A stretch of 64,000 bases of DNA, taken from contig NZ_CP114905.1 in the NCBI RefSeq assembly GCF_027497195.1, forward strand, positions 248,001 through 312,000, written 5' to 3'. The translations under genes were made by a program, and so were the position numbers. The notes below the pieces were generated by a model, which searched no databases, was not told the origin of the DNA, and worked only from the letters and a program-made list of their open reading frames with translations. This DNA is from Streptomyces sp. WMMC500 (GTDB taxonomy: Bacteria > Actinomycetota > Actinomycetes > Streptomycetales > Streptomycetaceae). Below, in pieces: positions 32,084-38,101 of this stretch (the stretch's first letter is position 1; the number at the start of each line of letters is the position of its first letter).

Positions 32084-33130
32084 CTACTTCGCCTCTCCCA
32101 GCGCCAGTGACCGCAGCAGCAGGTACGCCGACTGGATGAACCGGCTCCGCAACGTGACCCCCGAGTTGGTCAGGGCGGCCACGCAGATCTCCCGCTCCGG
32201 GCTCAGGCCCACGAACGACGTGCAGCCGCGGGTGGCGCCGGAGTGGAAGTACAGCGTCGCCCCCGCGAGGGTCCGTACGCTCCAGGCCAGGCCGGACTTC
32301 CCCTCCTCCCCCGCGGGCAGGTCGCGGATCCGGACGACCTCCGCCAGCGGAGTCCGCAGTGATCCCGGGACGTCGGAGTCCTCCGGGTCGAGGTGGGCCC
32401 GCAGATAGCGGACCAGGTCGCGGGCGCTGGAGCGCACCGCTCCCGCGCCGGGGAGCGCCGGGATGGCCCAGGGCGGGCGGCGGCGGCCGTGCCAGTAGCC
32501 GACGGCGTAGGAGGGGTCCCCCGGGTGGTCCGGGGACGCGGTGCCGGTGTCGGCGAGTTCCAGGGGGGCCAGCACGCGCGCGTGCAGCACCGACCCGTAG
32601 TCGGTGCCGGCGCCGTCGGCCAGCAGCCGGCCGAGCAGCCCGACGCCGAGGTTGGAGTACCGCACGAGGGTGCCGGGCGGGTGGTGCACGACCGCGCGAG
32701 CGAGCGCCGGCAGCAGCATGTCGGGGGTGAACGACCGGTAGGGGTTGGCGAACCAGGACGTCAACCCGTTGAGCATCAGTCCGGGCGGGAGCCGGGGCAG
32801 GCCGGAGGTGTGGGTCGCCAGGTGCTCGTAGGTGATGGCCCGGCCGTGGCCGCGCGGGAGGGCGGCGTACGGGAGGCGTTCCGCGATGCGGTCGGTGAGG
32901 CCGAGCTCGCCGCGCGCCGCGGTGTCGGCGAGCAGCAGCGCGGTGAAGGTCTTGCTCACCGAGCCGACCTCGAAGCGGGTGCGGTCGGTGACCGACGCGG
33001 TGCCCTTGCGGTCGATGCCGCCGCGGCACAGCGTGCGGTACGCGCCGGTCACGGACACCGCGATGGCCACCGCCGCCCGCGGTTCCGCGGTGGCGGCCAC
33101 CGCCTTGAGGGGTTCGTCGCGGAGAGTCAC
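32084..33130 (-). CDS. Beta-lactamase-fold serine hydrolase
   Basis: This 348-residue protein is of the class C beta-lactamase/D-aminopeptidase/esterase fold. The nucleophile is in GSVSKTF (S-x-x-K, Ser57 and Lys60), the second motif is YSNLGVG (Y-x-N) and the third HSGATRG (H-x-G). There is no signal peptide, so it should act in the cytoplasm, which is unusual for a penicillin-binding relative and fits a peptidase or esterase role. GTG 33130 is preferred; the long upstream frame overlaps the preceding gene and is a shadow. It is the last of four same-strand genes (14-base gap from the one before) headed by a small hydrophobic peptide. I infer that it may cleave or acylate that peptide or an immunity substrate. 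Confidence 0.8.
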   Translation of the reverse strand: MTLRDEPLKAVAATAEPRAAVAIAVSVTGAYRTLCRGGIDRKGTASVTDRTRFEVGSVSKTFTALLLADTAARGELGLTDRIAERLPYAALPRGHGRAITYEHLATHTSGLPRLPPGLMLNGLTSWFANPYRSFTPDMLLPALARAVVHHPPGTLVRYSNLGVGLLGRLLADGAGTDYGSVLHARVLAPLELADTGTASPDHPGDPSYAVGYWHGRRRPPWAIPALPGAGAVRSSARDLVRYLRAHLDPEDSDVPGSLRTPLAEVVRIRDLPAGEEGKSGLAWSVRTLAGATLYFHSGATRGCTSFVGLSPEREICVAALTNSGVTLRSRFIQSAYLLLRSLALGEAK

Positions 33131-33144
33131 GTGACGCCGCCCGG

Positions 33145-34065
33145 TCAGGCGCCGAGGCGCGAGAGCACGAGAGAGGAGGCGATCGTGGCGACCGTGGCGG
33201 TGTGGTAGTGGTCGTCGAACCGCCGCTCCTCGTCGTCCGTGCCGGTCCGGCCGTCGCGCGGGAGCAGCCCGTCCTCGTGCTGGGCGGCGGCCAGCCGCCG
33301 CCAGGCGGCCGGGTCGCAGACCGGCTCGGGCATGGCGGCGTCGACGACGAGGAGTTCGGCGACGAGGTCCCACTCCTCGATCTCCAGCCACACGTCCGTC
33401 CACACCGGCAGCCAGGTCGCCAGATAGTCACGCAAGCGGGGCGGCAGGGCGTGGGGTTCCGCGCCCCAGTCGGTGAGATGGAAGACGGTGTGGGTCACGT
33501 GGTACGCCGTCATCCAGTCCATGGTCCACGGCTCGGGCGTGGCGCCGAGCCAGGTGGCCGCGGTGCGGGCGGGCCAGTCGGTCCGGTCGGCGACACCGAT
33601 CACCCGGGTCGCGTTGGCCACCGCCATGCGGCGGTTGGGCGCGTGCTCGTACTCGCGGTACGACGTCAGGTCGGTCAGGTGCGTCAGCAGCGCCTGGAGC
33701 CGTTCGTGGCGGTAGCCGGCGCGGTGGAAGTGGACGTAGGACTCCAGCGGGTCGGTCATGGCCGGGAACCGCAACTGCCGCTCGTAGAGGAGGTCCCCGC
33801 CGCGGAACTGGTCCCAGGCGAAGTCGAGCAGGTCGCCGGCGGCGTCGCGCTCGGCGGCGGGGAACGTGGCGTCGCGGAGCACCAGGGACGCGGCGAGCGC
33901 CATCTCGCCCAGCGGCTTGTAGACGCTGTCGGGCTCGGCCAGTTCGGCCGTGGCGCCGTCGGCGAAGGTGCCCTGCGCGCGGTTGCGGTGCAGCCAGCCC
34001 AGCGCCCGCGAGCCCGTGCGGAGTGCCGTGGCGCCCACCGACTCCGCTGGTCCGGGGGTGGTCAT
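33145..34065 (-). CDS. Unrecognised helical protein in peptide-headed operon
   Basis: The 306-residue, mostly helical, soluble protein has no signal peptide. The opening ALRTGSRALGWLHRNRAQG followed by LAEPDSVYKPLGEMALAASLVLRD, then many His/Trp/Tyr residues (YVHFHRAGYRHERL, DWMTAYHVTHTVFHLTDWG, FDDHYHTATVATI), resembles conserved actinobacterial proteins without an assigned function that I cannot name with confidence. The His-rich segments could bind a metal or haem-like cofactor. ATG 34065 overlaps the preceding stop (ATGA), showing translational coupling; the longer frame upstream is a shadow. Its placement between another unknown protein and a hydrolase suggests a modification or maturation role for the leading peptide. 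Confidence 0.75.
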   Translation of the reverse strand: MTTPGPAESVGATALRTGSRALGWLHRNRAQGTFADGATAELAEPDSVYKPLGEMALAASLVLRDATFPAAERDAAGDLLDFAWDQFRGGDLLYERQLRFPAMTDPLESYVHFHRAGYRHERLQALLTHLTDLTSYREYEHAPNRRMAVANATRVIGVADRTDWPARTAATWLGATPEPWTMDWMTAYHVTHTVFHLTDWGAEPHALPPRLRDYLATWLPVWTDVWLEIEEWDLVAELLVVDAAMPEPVCDPAAWRRLAAAQHEDGLLPRDGRTGTDDEERRFDDHYHTATVATIASSLVLSRLGA

Positions 34066-34823
34066 CGCGGGCCCCCTTCCGTCGTGGCCAGGAGTCTTCT
34101 GGCGATGGCGAGGTCGAGCGCGGTACGGGCGCTGGGCGCGCCCCACAGACGCAGGTGGTCCAGCGCCGTGGGCAGGTCGAGGGCGGGCTGGGCGCCGCGG
34201 CTGCGGGCCAGCGCGAGCCAGCGGACGAGCCGGGCGGCGGTGGGGTAGTCGCGGCGCATCAGGGAGCGCGTGGCGCCCCGGCTGAGCGCCCGGACGTGGC
34301 GGCAGGCCCGCTGCTGGTAGGGCCCGTCCACCTCCGGAAGCGCCAGCGGGGCGAGCCGCGCCATCCGCTGCGACCGCTCCTGCCACGAGAGTTCGGTGTC
34401 CTCCGCGTCCTCGACGATCCCGGCGATCTCGACCACCTCGGCAAGCCCGGCGCGCTCGCCCTCTTCACCCGCGTACGGCAGGGCGGTCAGGCTCCGGGCC
34501 GAGCCGCGGGCGAGCAGCGCGGCGGTGGTGCGGTCGCGCCAGCGGGCCTCGGTGCTGTCCCCGGGCCGGGGCGGGAAGAGCCGCAGGGCCGAGCCGAGCG
34601 TCTCCCGGTCGGGCTGCGGCAACGGCTGGCGGCAGAAGAGCGCCGGCGCGAAGAGGTCGGGCCCCAGCACGCGCACGGCGGCCAGCGCGGCGGTGTCTGC
34701 CGGCCGTTCCCCGCCGGACACGGCCGGCAGCGGAACCTGGGTGCCCCGAAGGGCACCCAGGACGCGCCCGGCCAGTTGCTCCACCGCTTGGGCGAACTCA
34801 GCTCCCATTGCGGCATTCGACAT
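34062..34823 (-). CDS. Unrecognised protein in peptide-headed operon
   Basis: The soluble protein of 253 residues is Arg- and Ala-rich and predicted mostly helical. Visible features are an N-terminal segment NAAMGAEFAQAVEQLAGRVL, several short helices around EVVEIAGIVEDAEDTELSWQE, and a C-terminal helical part rich in Leu and Arg (AARLVRWLALARSRG, ARTALDLAIARRLLA). I recognise no domain or catalytic motif. ATG 34823 has AAGGTGAG at 8-base spacing. It follows the small peptide gene by 62 bases and overlaps the next gene by four. The conserved-looking tight packing is the main evidence that these genes act together. Confidence 0.7.
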   Translation of the reverse strand: MSNAAMGAEFAQAVEQLAGRVLGALRGTQVPLPAVSGGERPADTAALAAVRVLGPDLFAPALFCRQPLPQPDRETLGSALRLFPPRPGDSTEARWRDRTTAALLARGSARSLTALPYAGEEGERAGLAEVVEIAGIVEDAEDTELSWQERSQRMARLAPLALPEVDGPYQQRACRHVRALSRGATRSLMRRDYPTAARLVRWLALARSRGAQPALDLPTALDHLRLWGAPSARTALDLAIARRLLATTEGGPR

Positions 34824-34885
34824 CGGGCGCTCACCTTCTGCTGTCGGTCACGGACTATGTTGTTCCGGTTCCGGTCCGCGGACCG

Positions 34886-35080
34886 TCAGGAGGAACGCGG
34901 CTCCTTCGGGAGCTTCGGGGACAGGAGCAGGGCGAGCAGCAGGACGCCGGCGCCCTGCGGCGAGTACACGGGTGCGTCGCTGTACGGGGCCTCCGGCTCG
35001 TCGACCAGCGCCGTGAGCGCGGCCCTTTCGGCCACGCCGGCCCGGACCGGGGAGAGAGCCGGGGTCGTCTGTACGGACAT
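34886..35080 (-). CDS. Small hydrophobic peptide, candidate precursor or effector
   Basis: The 64-residue protein begins MSVQTTPALSPVRAGVAER. A middle section is rich in Pro, Tyr and acidic residues (EPEAPYSDAPVYSPQG, with A-P-x-Y-S twice in offset form). It ends with a hydrophobic run (AGVLLLALLLSPKL) and a basic tail KEPRSS. ATG 35080 has a strong GGAGG site at 5-base spacing, the best in this part of the window, which argues that it is a real and well-translated gene. It heads the operon 35080 to 32084. The leader-plus-core look and the accessory genes recall ribosomal peptide loci, but no Cys/Ser/Thr-rich core or known modification enzyme is seen. A membrane-active peptide or a small regulatory membrane protein are alternatives. 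Confidence 0.6.
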   Translation of the reverse strand: MSVQTTPALSPVRAGVAERAALTALVDEPEAPYSDAPVYSPQGAGVLLLALLLSPKLPKEPRSS

Positions 35081-35635
35081 CTTGCCTCCAAGAGTCGTCC
35101 CCTCGCGGACTACGAAGGGCGTAGCGGGGTGACTGCGCCGCGCAGTGACGAGCGCGACGGGTGCGGCCGGTGGTCACCCATCCGGCTCACTGCACCAACG
35201 TCGATGTCCCCTCCCCGCCCGCCACTTAGATCCCACCAGCACGGAGACCACACGATGGGTGCATGCGGGAGCATTGAGGTTTAGCAGGTCGGCACCCCCG
35301 GGTGCCCGGCCCGTACGGCTCGGCCCCCGCGCCGCCTTCGGTCCCCGGGCCCGGCCCCGCCCGGCCCTCCGCGGCGCCGGGTCCACGCCGCAGAACACCG
35401 CCGCCGACGCCGCAGCCGCGCTGAGCGCACCGGCGCACGACAGGCTCACCCGGCGGCGCATCGACACGGGCGCGGACCCCGCGTCCCGACGTCATGTCCC
35501 CGGGCCCGTACGGCTGCTTCTCCTTCGGTTCGTGGCAACTGCTCGTCGCGACAACGGCGATGCCGCGCGGGAAGACCACCCATTCCGGTGGCTAGGCCGT
35601 CTTGACAAGGCATATCTGCCTTTCCCGTCCCTAGT
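35081..35635. other. 555-base region without a supported gene
   Basis: The right side of the peptide operon should hold its promoter, but no clear -35/-10 pair is seen. A minus-strand frame (35174-35467) begins with a signal-peptide-like MRRRVSLSCAGALSAAAASAA, but lacks a ribosome site and has no recognisable mature domain, so it is not called. The right end holds a short inverted repeat and then the SpvB-like remnant. Confidence 0.5.
35607..35622. repeat. Short inverted repeat AAGGCA-N4-TGCCTT
   Basis: AAGGCA and TGCCTT are perfect inverted arms around TATC, just downstream of a TTGACA sequence (35602-35607) in an otherwise gene-free AT-richer patch. It may be a repressor site of a lost gene; it now precedes only pseudogene sequence. 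Confidence 0.35.
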
Positions 35636-35830
35636 CTGAGTGCCCAGCCGCTCACCCTCTCGCCTGCCCGCGGCGCCGAGCCCGCGCTCGCCCTCGGCTC
35701 CGACTCCGGGGCGGGCAACTCCCCTCGGGCTGGGCTGGTCGCTCGACGTGCCGTCCCTCGCGCGCCGTACGGACAGGGGGGCGCCGCGCTACCTCGACGA
35801 GGACGTCTTCCAGCTCTCCGGCGGGCGGCC
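35636..35830 (+). pseudogene. SpvB/Tc-toxin N-terminal remnant
   Basis: Two frames together spell the SpvB-domain signature found at the N-terminus of insecticidal Tc-toxin B components and SpvB-like proteins. The first frame gives QPLTLSPARGAEPALALG then SDSGAGNSP. After a frameshift near 35725 it continues LGLGWSLDVPSLARRTDRG and APRYLDEDVFQLSGG. A functional gene would have hundreds more residues (FG-GAP and RHS parts); here the sequence breaks off directly into a Kelch-like fragment. This is a dead fragment from deletion or recombination. Confidence 0.7.
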
Positions 35831-36010
35831 GGGCGCAGCCTGTTCACGGCCGAACTCTTCGACCCGGCCACCGGGGAATGGACCACCGCCGAGAACATGC
35901 CGGCGGGCCGTACCGGTCAGCGCGCCGTCGCCCTGCCCTCCGGCCGGGTGCTGGTCCTCGGCGGCACCGAAGCCGCCACCCGCACCACCGGCTACGCCTC
36001 CGCGGCGCGC
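35831..36010 (+). pseudogene. Kelch-repeat protein remnant
   Basis: About 58 codons encode a single Kelch-type blade: GRSLFTAELFDPATGEWTTA, then MPAGRTGQRAVALPSGRVLV and LGGTEAATRTTGY. Complete Kelch/galactose-oxidase-like proteins carry five or more such blades. The fragment has no start, joins the SpvB remnant on its left and runs into the convergent gene at 36017, so it is a leftover of a second gene fused to the first by deletion. Confidence 0.65.
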
Positions 36011-36016
36011 CCGCGG

Positions 36017-36703
36017 CTACCCGGGGAAGAGGTCGATGCCGAGTTCTGCGACCGGACCGGTCGGGTACCGCTCCAGCACGTCACCCTCGATCCGCGCCAC
36101 GACCTGGCTGCGCCCGTCCGCGGCCACGTAGAACACGTCGGGCACGAGCTGCCGTTCGCGCTTCGCCCCGCCGATCCACGTGCGTCCGACCTGCGCCATG
36201 AGCTTCATGGCGGCGGCCGCGCCAGGACCGCTGATGACATGCAGCACCAGGCTGTGCCAGTCCGGCATGGCCACCAGCACGCCGTGCTCCACCGGCGCGC
36301 CACCGGTCGCGTCGGCCAGCAAGTCCGGGAAGCAGGAGAACCGGGACGCACCGTAGACGTCGGCGCTCTGCATCACCAGCAGATCCGCGTCCGTACGAGC
36401 TTTGTCCGCCGATATGGTTCGCAGCTCCGGCGGCGGCAGCGCGCGCAGGTTCTCCACCGCGGTCTCGTGCAGCCACTGCGAGGAGGGGGAGAACGCCGCC
36501 GGCAACGACCGCGGCAGATGGCCGAACTCCCCGTCGTGGTCCACGACGACGGTCCGCACCAGACCCGGCAGGACCGGCTCCGCATCCGTCAGCGAATGAC
36601 GAAAGGCGGTCTCCTCCGGCACGATGAACGGCCGCAGACGCGTGGCCAACTCGGCGGACGTGAGGGCGGATTGCTCCCGCGCCCCGCCTCGCTCGAACCC
36701 CAC
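36017..36703 (-). CDS. Hypothetical protein
   Basis: This is a 228-residue soluble protein without a signal or membrane segment. The central part TDADLLVMQSADVYGASRFS followed by LVAMPDWHSLVLHVISG looks like a compact alpha/beta domain in which a stored-value or ligand-binding role is possible. I do not recognise a family with confidence; DUF1444-like proteins are a weak possibility. The start is GTG 36703. The neighbours are a pseudogene remnant on the right-hand strand and another hypothetical gene 72 bases upstream on the same strand; shared expression is possible. Confidence 0.65.
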   Translation of the reverse strand: MGFERGGAREQSALTSAELATRLRPFIVPEETAFRHSLTDAEPVLPGLVRTVVVDHDGEFGHLPRSLPAAFSPSSQWLHETAVENLRALPPPELRTISADKARTDADLLVMQSADVYGASRFSCFPDLLADATGGAPVEHGVLVAMPDWHSLVLHVISGPGAAAAMKLMAQVGRTWIGGAKRERQLVPDVFYVAADGRSQVVARIEGDVLERYPTGPVAELGIDLFPG

Positions 36704-36775
36704 AAGGCATCACCCCGCGCCGTAGCCTGCCAAAGTCCGCCGCCCCGGGCCAGCCGCCCGCCCCCGGACCGGAGG

Positions 36776-37255
36776 TCAGCCGACCTGCGGGCCGGGGGAC
36801 AGCAGTTCCAGCTCGGGCCCGTCCTCGTAGAACCGCGTGTGACAACTGAAGCACGCCGGGCCTCCCCGGTACCCCACCGCTCGCGCCTGCAGCCACCGGA
36901 GGAGTTGTTCCAGCAGGGTGAGATCGTCACTGTGGAGCACCTGCCGGGACGACAGAGCCCAGCCGGCGTCGGCGGCCCCTTCGCGACGCGCCAGCTCGGA
37001 GAAGACGACTCCCCCGATCCTCGGGTCGGCAGGCCCCCGCTGCGCCAGGAGCGGGTACGTGTCGATCTCCCACCGGTCCTCCGGCAGGGGCTCGCCCTCT
37101 TCTTCGACGGTCGTCAGCGGCCAGCCGTCCACCACGACGGTGGGCCGCTCAGGACGCGGGCCGAGCCCGAGATGCCAGCGGAGTTCGGCGGTCTCGGCGT
37201 CCGCCAGATCGGCTGGAAGCTCGGCGTTGATGAGGACCTCATGGATGTCTGCCAC
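36776..37255 (-). CDS. Hypothetical protein
   Basis: The acidic soluble protein of about 159 residues begins ADIHEVLINAELPADLADAE. It contains a Trp/Pro-rich middle (VVVDGWPLTTVEEEGEPLPE), a helix around SDDLTLLEQLLRWLQAR and a C-terminal GGPACFSCHTRFYEDG with two Cys and a His that could form part of a metal site. GTG 37255 is preferred to the upstream in-frame starts because the extension (IIPVRVAGIMAGRLACRR) looks non-coding; no clear ribosome site decides the matter. I recognise no family. It could be an immunity-type or small regulatory protein, but nothing specific supports that. Confidence 0.55.
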   Translation of the reverse strand: MADIHEVLINAELPADLADAETAELRWHLGLGPRPERPTVVVDGWPLTTVEEEGEPLPEDRWEIDTYPLLAQRGPADPRIGGVVFSELARREGAADAGWALSSRQVLHSDDLTLLEQLLRWLQARAVGYRGGPACFSCHTRFYEDGPELELLSPGPQVG

Positions 37256-37326
37256 GCGGCGGCATGCTAGTCGGCCCGCCATAATCCCGGCGACACGGAC
37301 GGGGATGATCCGGGACACTGGGCGCC

Positions 37327-38073
37327 GTGGATGAGGTCGAGGTCGTCGTCGCCCATTCGGAGCGGGCGACGCTGCGCGTCGGGGACGTGTTCCTGAAGGT
37401 GGACGGCGATCAGGCGCGTATCGACCGCGAGGTCGAGGTGATGGGTCTGACGCCCGTTCCGACGCCGGAGATCCTCTGGCACAAGCCTCGCGTGCTCGCC
37501 ATCGCCGCCGTCCCGGGCACGACGCTCGGGCGACTCGGCGGGCCGGCGACCGCGTCGCCCGAGGCGTGGGCCGCGGCCGGTGCCGCGATCCGGAAGTTGC
37601 ACGACGGGCCGCCGCCGCCCTGGACCGGCCGGGCCGGACGGAGCATCGACGAGCTGGCGGCGGAGCTCGACCGCGAGTGTGAGCTCCTCGTGTCCGGCGG
37701 CGTGCTTCCCGCCGACCTGGTCAGCCGCAACCGCGGGGTCGCCGAGGCGGCGCTCCGGCCGTGGACTCCGGCGTTCACCCACGGCGATCTGCAGATCGCC
37801 CACGTGTTCCTCCAGGGCACCGAGGTCACCGGCATCATCGACTGGTCCGAGGCGGGCAGCGGCGACGCCCTGTTCGACCTCGCCACCTTCACCCTCGGAC
37901 ACGAGAAACACCTCGGCGACCTCCTCGCCGGCTACGGCGCCGACGTCGACGCCGACGTGATCCGTGCGTGGTGGTCGATGCGGAGTCTGCTGATCGTTCG
38001 CTGGCTGGCCGAGCACGGCTTCGACCCGTTCGCGCCGGGCTGCGAGGTCGACGTGCTCAAGTCCCGGATGTGA
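37327..38073 (+). CDS. Aminoglycoside phosphotransferase (APH) family kinase
   Basis: The 248-residue cytoplasmic protein has the APH/choline-kinase fold. Motifs are the catalytic loop THGDLQIAHVF (Asp in HGD) and the metal-binding IIDWSEAGSGDALFDLATF, with a short N-lobe that has the lysine strand VGDVFLKVDGD. Such proteins phosphorylate hydroxyl groups of antibiotics or metabolites; many environmental members have no known substrate, so aminoglycoside resistance should not be assumed. GTG 37327 is divergent from the hypothetical gene on the left and convergent with the Ca2+ ATPase on the right. Confidence 0.85.
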   Translation: MDEVEVVVAHSERATLRVGDVFLKVDGDQARIDREVEVMGLTPVPTPEILWHKPRVLAIAAVPGTTLGRLGGPATASPEAWAAAGAAIRKLHDGPPPPWTGRAGRSIDELAAELDRECELLVSGGVLPADLVSRNRGVAEAALRPWTPAFTHGDLQIAHVFLQGTEVTGIIDWSEAGSGDALFDLATFTLGHEKHLGDLLAGYGADVDADVIRAWWSMRSLLIVRWLAEHGFDPFAPGCEVDVLKSRM

Positions 38074-38101
38074 TCGCACGCGCACCGACACGCCGTCATC
38101 G

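Noticed and set aside
35174..35467. Minus-strand 97-codon frame with signal-peptide-like start
   Set aside because: The MRRRVSLSCAG start looks plausible, but there is no ribosome site, no known mature domain and an unusual run of rare codons near its end; it is left as non-coding.
37327..38073. APH-type kinase as an aminoglycoside resistance gene
   Set aside because: Only the fold is supported. Many APH-family proteins act on other metabolites and no resistance-type subgroup motif is visible.
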